Assembly: GCF_048381675.1 (NCBI RefSeq)
Contig: NZ_JBLWIS010000009.1
Coordinates: forward strand, 1 to 64,000
Origin: Advenella sp048381675
Lineage (GTDB): Bacteria; Pseudomonadota; Gammaproteobacteria; Burkholderiales; Burkholderiaceae_B
DNA length: 64,000 bases
Reading direction: 5' to 3'
This document shows, one piece after another, positions 52,754-61,460 of the stretch. The position numbers were made by a program, and so were the translations under genes. How positions within the stretch are numbered: position 1 is the stretch's first letter; each line of letters begins with the position of its first letter. The notes under the pieces were generated by a model that was not told the origin of the DNA, ran no database searches, and worked only from the letters and a program-made list of their open reading frames with translations.

Positions 52754-54553
52754 ATGCACAAGCAAGCCACCCCTTTGCTGGAAGTTAAAAACCTGTCGGT
52801 GGGTTTTAAAAATCGCCACTCAATCAGGCACGTTACCCGGAACGTTTCTTTTCAAGTCATGCCAGGCGAAACCCTGGCCATTGTAGGAGAGTCGGGTTCG
52901 GGCAAGTCGGTGACGGCACTGGCGATCATGCGCCTGATTGAAAAAGAGGGAGGCTTGATTGAAAACGGCCAGTTACTGTTTACCTGCAAGGATCAGACCC
53001 ACATTGATCTGGTTACCGCCAGTACCGAACAATTGCGGCAAATTCGGGGCAATGATGTTTCCATGATTTTTCAGGAACCCATGACTTCGCTTAATCCGGT
53101 GCTGACGGTGGGTGAGCAATTGATGGAGGTATTCATGCTGCACCGGGGCAGCACCCGGGCACAGGCAAGTGAACAGGCTTTGGAAATGCTGAAGAAAGTG
53201 CAGATGACCGACCCGGAAAAAAGACTGACCCAGTATCCGCATGAGCTGTCAGGTGGCATGCGCCAGCGCGTCATGATTGCCATGGCGTTGGCCTGCAACC
53301 CGAAACTGTTGATTGCCGATGAGCCAACAACGGCCCTGGACGTGACGATTCAGGCAGAAATCCTGTCGCTGATCGCCGAGTTGCAAAAAGAAACGGGTAC
53401 TGCCGTGATTTTTATTACGCATGACATGGGGGTGGTTGCGCAGATTGCCGATCGGGTGGTTGTCATGCGAGCCGGCCAAGTGGTGGAAGTCGCGGAAACC
53501 AGACAGCTTTTTGCCAGTCCGGCTACCGCTTATGCGCGTCAATTGCTGGCATCGGTTCCTCGGCTGGGTAGCGGTTCTCCGGTTTATGCGGTACAGCCCA
53601 AAAACAGAGAGCAGGAACCGGATAGTATCAGTAAGGCGGGCAATGTGCTTGAAGTGGAAAACCTGGTGATACGCTTTCCCGTTTATAAGGGCATGCTGAA
53701 AAAGAAAGTGGCCAATGTACATGCCGTTGAAAATGTCAGTTTTCATCTTAAGCCAGGTGAAACGCTGGGTCTGGTGGGGGAGTCGGGTTCGGGTAAGTCG
53801 ACTATTGGCCGCAGTGTGATGAAACTGGTTCAGGCAACAGAAGGCACCATACGCTTTGGCAGTAATGATGTTTCCGGGCTCCAGGAGTCGGCTATGAGGC
53901 CACACCGCAAAAATATCCAGATGGTTTTCCAGGACCCTTATGCCAGTCTTAATCCGCGTTTGTCGATAAGTGAATTGATTACCGAGCCCTTGGCTATTCA
54001 CCATGACTATAACAAGCAAGAACGCAGGGATATTGCTGCCAGCTTGCTGGAGCGGGTCAGCCTGCCTCTGGAGGCGCTAGATCGTTATCCGCACCAGTTT
54101 TCCGGTGGACAGCGTCAGCGTATTTGCATTGCCCGGGCTTTATCCAGCAAACCACGGATAATTGTGGCCGATGAATGCGTGTCTGCCCTGGATGTCTCGG
54201 TGCAGGCACAGGTGCTTGATTTGATGCAGGAGTTGCAGCAGCAGGAGCAGATTGCCTATTTGTTTATTTCCCATGATTTGTCGGTGGTGGAACAGATTAG
54301 CCATCGTGTTGCAGTGCTGGACCAGGGGAAAATTGTGGAAACCGGTAACACGGCTGACGTATTGCATAATCCGCGTCACAAATATACGCAACATCTACTG
54401 AATGCCGTACCGGTGGCTGACCCTGCGCATCGTGGCAAGAAAGTGCTGTCTATTGACAGGGGTGAAAAAAAATCACCGATAAAGCCGATAGGCTATCAAC
54501 CTGAAAAGCAGGAATACCGGAATTTTGGTAGGGGACATATTATATTGGATTAA
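52754..54553 (+). CDS. Duplicated ABC ATPase (DppD-DppF fusion)
   Basis: The 599-residue protein carries two nucleotide-binding domains: first half Walker A GESGSGKSVTAL, signature LSGGMRQRV, Walker B LLIADEPTTALD; second half GESGSGKSTIGRS, FSGGQRQRI, IIVADECVSALD. Both Walker B glutamates are present. The arrangement is that of GsiA/YejF-type importers. It is the last gene of the operon; no clear terminator was seen in the 145 nt before the pilus cluster. Confidence 0.95.
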   Translation: MHKQATPLLEVKNLSVGFKNRHSIRHVTRNVSFQVMPGETLAIVGESGSGKSVTALAIMRLIEKEGGLIENGQLLFTCKDQTHIDLVTASTEQLRQIRGNDVSMIFQEPMTSLNPVLTVGEQLMEVFMLHRGSTRAQASEQALEMLKKVQMTDPEKRLTQYPHELSGGMRQRVMIAMALACNPKLLIADEPTTALDVTIQAEILSLIAELQKETGTAVIFITHDMGVVAQIADRVVVMRAGQVVEVAETRQLFASPATAYARQLLASVPRLGSGSPVYAVQPKNREQEPDSISKAGNVLEVENLVIRFPVYKGMLKKKVANVHAVENVSFHLKPGETLGLVGESGSGKSTIGRSVMKLVQATEGTIRFGSNDVSGLQESAMRPHRKNIQMVFQDPYASLNPRLSISELITEPLAIHHDYNKQERRDIAASLLERVSLPLEALDRYPHQFSGGQRQRICIARALSSKPRIIVADECVSALDVSVQAQVLDLMQELQQQEQIAYLFISHDLSVVEQISHRVAVLDQGKIVETGNTADVLHNPRHKYTQHLLNAVPVADPAHRGKKVLSIDRGEKKSPIKPIGYQPEKQEYRNFGRGHIILD

Positions 54554-54698
54554 GCATGAGATGCAAAAGGAATGATTTTTGTGTGTCTTTAGGGCGTTTT
54601 TTATAAAACTGTTACTTATTCATTTAAACAAAACGTGTATATTGTTTTTTAGTTTTGTTGCTGATAAAAGTAAAGTTTATTACCCATAAGGACAATTT

Positions 54699-55427
54699 AT
54701 GCGTGTATCTCATGTTGTAAAATCAGTGCTTTTGTCGCTTGCAACTATTACTGCTACGCCTATTATGGCAGCAGGTTTGCAAGTGACTCCTATCATGCTT
54801 GAAATCGGCAAATCGCAACCTTCTGATGGTTTATGGTTGACTAATACGGGTAACAATCCCTTACACGCGCAAGTCAGAGTGTTTGAATGGACCCAGCAAA
54901 ACAACAAAGATGTGTTGCAAAAAACTCAAAGTTTTGTGGCTAGCCCCCCGCTTATTCAAATAGAAGCTGGGCAAAAGCAGTTTGTGCGATTAGTACGAAC
55001 AGGACAGCAGCAAAATCAGCATGAAACTGCTTATCGCATTGTCGTTGATGAGTTGCCACTTGAAAGCGAAACTCGTAAAGGCATTACCTTTGTGTTGCGT
55101 TATTCAGTGCCTGTTTTTATTCAGGGTAGCCAAGAAAAGCAGGAGGCTGCCCTCAACTGGAAAATAACGAGTAATAACAGCAAGGCAGCGGTTCTTTCTG
55201 TAACAAATACCGGTAATACCCGTGCCCAGTTAAGTGACCTGAGTTTTACACCCGCTAAAGGCAAAAAAGTATCTTTAAATAAAGGTCTGGTGGGCTATGT
55301 GCTGGGTAATAACAGCATGGAATGGGTCATTTCCCCTAAAGCACAGTTGTTTGCCGCAGGCGGCACACTAAATGTGGTTGTTAATGGCAAGCTACAAACA
55401 ATTTCAATCAATGGTTTGAACCGTTAG
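54699..55427 (+). CDS. Csu-type pilus periplasmic chaperone
   Basis: The 242-residue protein has a signal peptide (VLLSLATITATPIMAAGLQV) and two immunoglobulin-like domains of the PapD/FimC family (DGLWLTNTGNNPLHAQVRVFEW, quoted in part; QFVRLVRTG; RYSVPVFI). It should hold pilin subunits and complement their fold until the usher takes them. First gene of the cluster. The 145-nt gap upstream is AT-rich and probably holds the promoter. Confidence 0.92.
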   Translation: MRVSHVVKSVLLSLATITATPIMAAGLQVTPIMLEIGKSQPSDGLWLTNTGNNPLHAQVRVFEWTQQNNKDVLQKTQSFVASPPLIQIEAGQKQFVRLVRTGQQQNQHETAYRIVVDELPLESETRKGITFVLRYSVPVFIQGSQEKQEAALNWKITSNNSKAAVLSVTNTGNTRAQLSDLSFTPAKGKKVSLNKGLVGYVLGNNSMEWVISPKAQLFAAGGTLNVVVNGKLQTISINGLNR

Positions 55428-55532
55428 TTTTTTGTGAAGTAAACAAAGAATCAAGTTTAATTTTATTGCTTATTTTTGAAGTGATTTTTTTGATTTTAAA
55501 TTAAAAATAATAATATAAATCAATGACTTAAT

Positions 55533-55560
55533 TATATTTTTATTTTAAAATAAAAATATA
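55533..55560. other. Perfect 28-bp A/T-only palindrome
   Basis: TATATTTTTATTTT and its complement meet without a loop in the 203-nt, very AT-rich gap between chaperone and pilin genes. It could be a weak terminator or attenuator or a nucleoid-protein target; nothing else was recognised in the gap apart from the pilin ribosome-binding site (TAGGAG near 55622). Confidence 0.55.
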
Positions 55561-55633
55561 TGAAAAAATTAAATAAACGTAGTTGTTGTGTTTATTGAAT
55601 GCTTGAGACAAGATTTTTTATTAGGAGTGTGTG

Positions 55634-56167
55634 ATGCGCATTATAAATAAATGCTTTTTAAGTGGTTTATGTGTTGCTTTGGGGTTTACGTCGCCATTGC
55701 ATGCCGCAACTGATACAACTACGTTTGATGTGACAATTACCATAACGGCGGCATGTGATATTAGCACTGGTACCAATGGGATAGCTACTTTGGCTTTTGG
55801 TTCTAAGGATCCTTTCCAGGCTAATGTAGCTGGGCAGACCGATTTAAAAGTGACCTGTACCAAGGGTGCTCCCTATGATATCGGACTGGATGCTGGTTTG
55901 AACGAGTCAACGAGTGACGATGTCTCTACGCGACGAATGAAAGGTATAACTTCAACACCGGTTGACAATACAGGCGAATACGTTCCTTATAATCTATTTC
56001 AAGATGCCGTTCATTCTACTGTTTGGGGAAATACCATTGATAACGATACAGTAGAAAGTACCGGTACGGGTGCCCAACAGACTTTTACCATCTATGGATT
56101 AGTGCCTAGCACCAATTACACTGTAGGTGATTACAAGGATACAGTCACGGCAACCGTAACGTTCTGA
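55634..56167 (+). CDS. Spore-coat-U-domain pilin (Csu type)
   Basis: ATG 55634 (GTG one codon earlier is possible) follows TAGGAG. The 177-residue product has a signal peptide (ending PLHAATDTT) and one SCPU domain: ITAACDISTG, CTKGAPYDIGLDAGLNE, TRRMKG, VPYNLFQDA and the C-terminal YKDTVTATVTF donor-type strand. It is probably the major subunit. Confidence 0.92.
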   Translation: MRIINKCFLSGLCVALGFTSPLHAATDTTTFDVTITITAACDISTGTNGIATLAFGSKDPFQANVAGQTDLKVTCTKGAPYDIGLDAGLNESTSDDVSTRRMKGITSTPVDNTGEYVPYNLFQDAVHSTVWGNTIDNDTVESTGTGAQQTFTIYGLVPSTNYTVGDYKDTVTATVTF

Positions 56168-56219
56168 TTGGATTTCTTGTATAAATGCCCATAGATTGCG
56201 TTTATTATCCAAAAGACAT

Positions 56220-58598
56220 ATGGATTGTCTTGTCAGAAAGTATGCGCTGATTGTTTTTTTGGGGGGCCTGACATTGGCAGGCCTGTTTCATCGTGCCTTG
56301 CTGGCACAAATCATTCCGCCTCCCATAAGTTTGGGGGAGTATCAATCTTCTTTGCAGGCGAGTCCCGAGCTAAGTACTGTTTATCTTGTGGTTACACTGA
56401 ATGATAACCGCTTGACCGAGCTTGTTCCTTTTACGGTAAAAGACCGTCAATTGTATGCCAGTCCAGCTGTTTTACGGGGCCTTGGGTTTAGGGGGCTGGA
56501 CAATAATCAAACCTTGATTTCCTTGGGTGATATACCCCATCTGCAACAAGACTATCATCAAAGCACGCAGGCCGTAACATTAAGCATTCCCATTGCCGAG
56601 TTGGATCTGGAGCGGGTCATTTACACTAATGACGCATCAGCCGACGTTGAGGTATCAAAGGGGACTGGCTTGTTGTTGAACTACGATTTATATGGCTGGC
56701 ATTCAAGCGATAAATATAAATCCCTTAGCGCTTTTACCGAATGGCGGTTTTTCAATCCCTATGGCGTATTAAGCAATACTTCCATTTACAAAGCCACCCG
56801 GTCACCCTTGCAGCCTGGATGGAAAAACGAAACGGTAAGGCTTGACACGCAATGGGAAACATCCTGGCCGGGTAGTGCCATTAGTTTACGGCTGGGTGAT
56901 ACCCTTACCGCTTCTCTACCATGGAGCCGTTCTCTTCGTATTGGTGGGGTTCAGCTAAGCCGGAATTTTTCCCTTCAGCCTTATTTTTCCACTGCTCCTC
57001 TGTCTTCTTTTTTAGGCGAAGCGGCCTTGCCATCCACTGCCGAGCTATATATTAATGGCATAAAGCAGTTTGAACAAAAAGTGCCTTCGGGGCCTTTTGA
57101 AATCCAGTCAATGCCGTATATCAATGGGGCAGGCAACGCAACGTTGGTCTTGACAGATACGCAAGGCAGGCAGCAAAGTGTTGAATTACCGTTTTACAGT
57201 ACCAGTATGTTGCTAAGGCAAGGTTTGGCTGACTGGTCGGTAGAGGCAGGCTATGTCCGGAAAAATTACGGTATCCAGTCAAATAAATATGCAAAAGACC
57301 CGGTTTTTTCAGGTGCATTGCGTTATGGCTTGACTGATGCCGTGACAGGAGAAGCGCATGCTGAGGTTACCCGTGGCCTGGTCAATTATGGCGTAGCTGC
57401 CAATATCCGGTTGGGCCAATTAGGGGTAATCACGGGTTCTTATGCCGGTAGCCGTCATAATGACGTACCGGGTGATGTGCGTGGCAATATGCATGCTGTC
57501 GGATATCAATGGCAAGGCAAGTATTTTCATGTAAACGCCCGCATGCAAAAGGCAGACAGGCATTACCGGGATATTGCCTTTTTATACGGTTCCGATTTTC
57601 CGGAAACCAACCAGGTTGTTTCTACAGGTCTGAATTTAGGGACATTTGGGAGCCTGGGCGTCAGTTACATAAAGCTTGGTTTTTTCAAACAACCGGAAAG
57701 CAGGTATGCGAATGCTTATTGGAGTAAATCACTGGGACGCTCAACCTATCTAAGCGTTAATTACAATAAAAACCTGAATGAAGGTGGTGGCTATTCAGTA
57801 TATGCCGGTGTTTCATTCAGTTTGGGCAATAATTATCGTGTTTCCACTTCTGTTAATCATGCTAACGACCAACAGCGTTATGCTGTTGATATTAGCAAGG
57901 CCACCCGAGAAAACATGGGGTGGTCATGGCATTTGCAAGGTAGTCACGGGGATAATGTCAGTTTCCTGTATGGTAGTGCCGATTATCGGGGGCGTTATGG
58001 TGAATATGGCCTGGGCGGTCAATTTGATAAAAACTATCAGGCGGGTTATGTGAGCACCAGAGGTTCGGTGGTGGTTATGTCGGGTGGGGTGTTTCCGGGC
58101 CGTAAGATTAGTGACGGTTTTGCTGTTGTTTCCACCAATGGAGTGGCCGATGTACCGGTAAAACTGGAGAATAATGTATATGGCACTACTAACCAAAGCG
58201 GTCTGCTAATGGTTTCTCCATTGCATGCTTACCAGCGTAACAAGATTGATATTGATACCATGAACTTGCCTGCCAATATGTCAATAGACAAAGTCAGTGC
58301 CGAGGTTTCTACCCAGACAAAATCGGGTACCCGAGTCTTGTTCAAAATACAGCCTGTTAGGGCGGCAACTGTAGTGTTGCATGATGTGCAGGACAGACCA
58401 CTTGTGTTGGGAACCCGTGTATTACTGAACGGAAAACATGGCACCATCGTTGGTTATGATGGTATTGTCTACCTTGATCAACTTGAAGACAATAATTTTC
58501 TTGAGGCTTCTAATGAAAAGCTGACATGTAAAGTTGAATTTAAGTTCAACTTTGAAGAAAATACCATTCCGAGAATTGGCCCTTTTACTTGCAGGTAA
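56220..58598 (+). CDS. Fimbrial usher (Csu/FimD-like)
   Basis: The outer-membrane usher (792 residues from ATG 56220; a TTG at 56196 would add eight) has an N-terminal chaperone-binding domain after the signal peptide (SLGEYQSSLQASPELST), a large beta-barrel and plug region (PSTAELYINGIKQFEQKVPSGPF, quoted in part) and the C-terminal domains (GTRVLLNGKHGTIVGYDG). It translocates and polymerises the pilin. Confidence 0.93.
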   Translation: MDCLVRKYALIVFLGGLTLAGLFHRALLAQIIPPPISLGEYQSSLQASPELSTVYLVVTLNDNRLTELVPFTVKDRQLYASPAVLRGLGFRGLDNNQTLISLGDIPHLQQDYHQSTQAVTLSIPIAELDLERVIYTNDASADVEVSKGTGLLLNYDLYGWHSSDKYKSLSAFTEWRFFNPYGVLSNTSIYKATRSPLQPGWKNETVRLDTQWETSWPGSAISLRLGDTLTASLPWSRSLRIGGVQLSRNFSLQPYFSTAPLSSFLGEAALPSTAELYINGIKQFEQKVPSGPFEIQSMPYINGAGNATLVLTDTQGRQQSVELPFYSTSMLLRQGLADWSVEAGYVRKNYGIQSNKYAKDPVFSGALRYGLTDAVTGEAHAEVTRGLVNYGVAANIRLGQLGVITGSYAGSRHNDVPGDVRGNMHAVGYQWQGKYFHVNARMQKADRHYRDIAFLYGSDFPETNQVVSTGLNLGTFGSLGVSYIKLGFFKQPESRYANAYWSKSLGRSTYLSVNYNKNLNEGGGYSVYAGVSFSLGNNYRVSTSVNHANDQQRYAVDISKATRENMGWSWHLQGSHGDNVSFLYGSADYRGRYGEYGLGGQFDKNYQAGYVSTRGSVVVMSGGVFPGRKISDGFAVVSTNGVADVPVKLENNVYGTTNQSGLLMVSPLHAYQRNKIDIDTMNLPANMSIDKVSAEVSTQTKSGTRVLFKIQPVRAATVVLHDVQDRPLVLGTRVLLNGKHGTIVGYDGIVYLDQLEDNNFLEASNEKLTCKVEFKFNFEENTIPRIGPFTCR

Positions 58599-58603
58599 CA
58601 GAT

Positions 58604-59593
58604 ATGTTTAAATTCAAGTTTAAAAACTATGTGTTTTCAATCTTGTTGGTGCTGGGTAGTGTGCTGATTGGTGATAGGGCAGAGGCAGCGTGCACGGCAA
58701 GTGTTACACCTTTGAATTTTGGAGATATAAATCCAGTTTCACCGGGTATATTGGATTTTGATGCTTCGCTTACATATACGTGCTCGGGCTTGGTAAATCT
58801 ATTGTCCAACGTGTATGTATGCATAGAGATTGGTCCTGGTTCAGGAGACACAAGCATTAATCCTCGTACGTTGACGCATAGCTCAATTCCAACAGAAAAA
58901 TTGACATTTAATATATATAAGGATGCAGGAAGGCAGAATATTTGGGGATATCAATATACAGCCGATGAAACGCCAATGGTTATTGATAAGGGTGTCATTG
59001 TGCTTGGTTTGGGGACTGTAATTACAGAAACGCTGCCAATTTACGGAAGGGTATTTTCCAGCAATCCGTTTATGTTAAGAAATATTGGTCAATATAGTTC
59101 AAGCATGGATGTTACAGTGAAAATGTCACTAATTGGCATTGTGGGTTTAACTAGTTGTATTGATGTTCTGTTGACTGGCGATACTGTTTTAAATGCAACA
59201 GCTACATTAATTAGTGCATGCACTGTTAGCGCCAATCCTCTTAATTTCGGCAGCCACCCCAGTAATTTTGCTTCTTCTGTTCAGTCCACTTCAACTATTA
59301 ATACAGCATGCAGCAAAGGCTCAATTTATCAGATTGGCCTTAATAATGGTCAAAATGCCGATGGTGGCACACGGCGCATGAAAGCGACAGATGGCAGTTA
59401 TATTGTCTATGAACTATATAACAATTCATCATATACCCAGCGTTGGGGGGAAACTTTGGGAACGAGTGAGGTGGTGCAAGGCACGGCAACGGGACTGAAT
59501 CAGCAGGCCACGGTTTACGGGCAGGTAGAGCCACAGACCGGGCTCAATGCGGATACTTATACGGACACAATTACCGCATCAGTTACTTATTGA
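58604..59593 (+). CDS. Tandem SCPU-domain tip adhesin (CsuE-like)
   Basis: ATG 58604 lies 5 nt after the usher stop. The 329-residue protein has a signal peptide (ending DRAEAACTAS) and two SCPU domains: one at about 30-200 (CTASVTPLNFGDINPVSPG) and one at about 205-329 (CTVSANPLNFGSHP, GTRRMKATDG, YTDTITASVTY). Two-domain subunits like this form the pilus tip in Csu systems; three hydrophobic finger-like loops at the tip are the known contact with abiotic surfaces. Confidence 0.9.
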   Translation: MFKFKFKNYVFSILLVLGSVLIGDRAEAACTASVTPLNFGDINPVSPGILDFDASLTYTCSGLVNLLSNVYVCIEIGPGSGDTSINPRTLTHSSIPTEKLTFNIYKDAGRQNIWGYQYTADETPMVIDKGVIVLGLGTVITETLPIYGRVFSSNPFMLRNIGQYSSSMDVTVKMSLIGIVGLTSCIDVLLTGDTVLNATATLISACTVSANPLNFGSHPSNFASSVQSTSTINTACSKGSIYQIGLNNGQNADGGTRRMKATDGSYIVYELYNNSSYTQRWGETLGTSEVVQGTATGLNQQATVYGQVEPQTGLNADTYTDTITASVTY

Positions 59594-59731
59594 CTAAAGT
59601 GAATAACATCAGTTTTAACCATGCGCTCATTGATTTTCGTCATGCATAAAAATGACTGGGTTGGTATACTTAAATTGAAGGGTTGATCAAAGCATCAGCC
59701 CCATAACCTGATGAGAAAAAAGGAACTATTT

Positions 59732-60235
59732 ATGATCCGTGAAGTTGAAGGTGACATCCTGTTAAGCAAGGCCCAGTTAATTGCCCATGGTATTGCTCCG
59801 CTAGAGCATTTTGATACCGGGCTGGCTCGCAGCTTGCGTGAGCGCTGGCCGTCACTGGTACGCGACTACCGTCAGGCAACGCATGTGCACCCGCTGAAAC
59901 CCGGAGAAATTTGGGCTTGGGGTGGTGTTAGTGAAGACGGCAGCGTTCGTCGTATTGTTAACCTGCTAACACAGGATATGTTGGGTGAAGGCCCAGCCGC
60001 GCGTCCTGGCAAGGCAACCACAGAAAACGTAAGCCGAGCACTGAAAGAGCTGGCACGTTTTGTAGAGTCCGAGGGGATTGAAAGCCTTGCAATTCCACGT
60101 TTGGCAACCGGTGTGGGTGGCTTGGAATGGTCAGAAGTCAAGCCCTTAGTTGAAAAACACCTGGCTGACCTGAAAATTCCGGTTATTGTGTACGAAACCT
60201 ACCGTCAGGGTGAACAGGCGGATGAGGGCCTGTAA
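59732..60235 (+). CDS. Macrodomain protein (ADP-ribose binding, OARD1-like)
   Basis: ATG 59732 follows AAAAAGGA and gives 167 residues (MIREVEGDILLSKAQLIAHG). The macrodomain blocks are EGDIL, the substrate loop HFDTGLARSLRERW and AIPRLATGVGGLEWSEV. Relatives remove ADP-ribose from proteins, nucleic acids or O-acetyl-ADP-ribose. No toxin partner is adjacent, so it is not an obvious DarTG-type antitoxin. Confidence 0.85.
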   Translation: MIREVEGDILLSKAQLIAHGIAPLEHFDTGLARSLRERWPSLVRDYRQATHVHPLKPGEIWAWGGVSEDGSVRRIVNLLTQDMLGEGPAARPGKATTENVSRALKELARFVESEGIESLAIPRLATGVGGLEWSEVKPLVEKHLADLKIPVIVYETYRQGEQADEGL

Positions 60236-60250
60236 GCTTCAGGTTAAGTA

Positions 60251-60277
60251 AAAAAAGGGGGACAACCCCCTTTTTTT
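60251..60277 (+). terminator. Rho-independent terminator
   Basis: AAAAAAGGGGG (60251-60261), loop ACAA, CCCCCTTTTTTT. It ends the macrodomain transcript. Confidence 0.95.
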
Positions 60278-60356
60278 GTGCGTGTTTTTTACATCAAAGG
60301 CGGTTTCTGTTGGTGTGCAATAATCCGGACGGTATATTTTTATTGATAGGATGATA

Positions 60357-60416
60357 TTGACATTTGAGTAGTATTTTTTAATAATACGAACAAATGTTTG
60401 TTATGCGGACAAATGG
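60357..60416 (+). promoter_or_regulatory. iclR promoter with operator
   Basis: TTGACA (60357-60362), 16 nt, TAATAA (60379-60384), then the site GAACAAATGTTTG...TGCGGACAAATGG at 60388-60416. The same site (22 of 29 positions) follows the promoter at 62606. A second -10-like TATAAT lies at 60485, and ATACATGTAT, a perfect palindrome, near 60493. The leader to the iclR start is about 200 nt. Confidence 0.7.
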
Positions 60417-60592
60417 CTGGCATTTTTCACTGATTATAAAGTGAAAGAATAAACAAGTATGGATATACATTGTTGCAAATTCTCTATAATGCATACATGT
60501 ATTCTTTTTTTTCCGTAGTTTGCTTTAAAAAATGTCTCTTTGCAAATAATCGGAACAGTGCTTTATATAAATTTTCAGGATTGGTATTTTAA

Positions 60593-61357
60593 ATGAGTGA
60601 GCCGGACTTTGTTAATTCACTGGCGCGAGGATTAAACGTACTTGGCTGTTTCGAGAAGGGTCACCAGAAAATGACCCTGACCCAGGTTGCGGCCAGAACC
60701 GATCTTACCCGTGGTACGGCAAGACGTTTTTTGTTGACACTATGTACATTGGGTTTTGTGGCTACTGATGGCAAGCTTTTCTGGCTCACCCCCAAGGTAC
60801 TTAAGTTCAGCAGTGACTACCTGTCAACCTTTGGACTGGGTGAGGCAGCTAACGCTATTATCCAGAACGTGACGGATACGCTCAACGAGTCCTCTTCCAT
60901 GGCAGTACTGGATGGCGATGAGATTGTGTATGTCGCCCGGGTGGAAAAGCAAAGTGTTTACTCCAACAGCATTGAAGTGGGGACCCGTTTGCCGGTGCAT
61001 ACCACTTCAATGGGCTTGGTGTTATTGGCCGGGCTAAGCGAAGAAGAGTTTGATCGCTGGCTGGATAAATGCGACTTGACCAAATTTACCAAAAACTCCA
61101 TCACGGATAAACGCAAGCTTAAACGCTTGATTGTCCAGATTCGTAAAGATGGTTATGCCATTAATGACGGTGGGTTGGAAATTGGCGTGCGCTCCATTTC
61201 CGTACCTATTCTGGACAGGGAGCAGAAAGTGATTGCCGCTATTAATGTGGCTACCTTGGCAGCCAGAACGTCACTCGAGCAAATGGAAAGCCAGTTTCTT
61301 CCGGTGTTAAGAGATGCCGCCAGGAAAATCAGCATGGTGCTGGGGATGGGTAATTAA
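60593..61357 (+). CDS. IclR-family transcriptional regulator
   Basis: The 254-residue protein has an N-terminal winged-helix domain (SLARGLNVLGCFEKGHQKMT, LTQVAARTDLTRGTARRFLLTL quoted in part) and a C-terminal IclR effector domain (GTRLPVHTTSMGLVLLAG, DGGLEIGVRSISVPI). It resembles the PcaR/PobR group that controls aromatic catabolism. Its likely targets are the cyclase/isomerase genes on its right and its own promoter. The ligand is unknown. Confidence 0.93.
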   Translation: MSEPDFVNSLARGLNVLGCFEKGHQKMTLTQVAARTDLTRGTARRFLLTLCTLGFVATDGKLFWLTPKVLKFSSDYLSTFGLGEAANAIIQNVTDTLNESSSMAVLDGDEIVYVARVEKQSVYSNSIEVGTRLPVHTTSMGLVLLAGLSEEEFDRWLDKCDLTKFTKNSITDKRKLKRLIVQIRKDGYAINDGGLEIGVRSISVPILDREQKVIAAINVATLAARTSLEQMESQFLPVLRDAARKISMVLGMGN

Positions 61358-61380
61358 AGTATTGGCGTAGTGCACGCAGA

Positions 61381-61426
61381 CCCGTCCAAGTGAATAGTCT
61401 AAGAGTGGGCTATTCACTTGGACGGG
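61381..61426. terminator. Bidirectional hairpin between iclR and cyclase gene
   Basis: A perfect 17-bp stem CCCGTCCAAGTGAATAG (61381-61397) / CTATTCACTTGGACGGG (61410-61426) with a 12-nt loop separates the convergent genes. It lacks a strong T-run. Confidence 0.75.
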
Positions 61427-61460
61427 GTTAATCAATAAAAAATGTCATTACCTGCGTTGG

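Noticed and set aside
53249..54019. 256-codon open frame on the minus strand
   Set aside because: Antisense to the duplicated ABC ATPase gene, without motifs or a ribosome-binding site.
59732..60235. Macrodomain gene as a DarG-type antitoxin
   Set aside because: No DarT-like gene is adjacent on either side.
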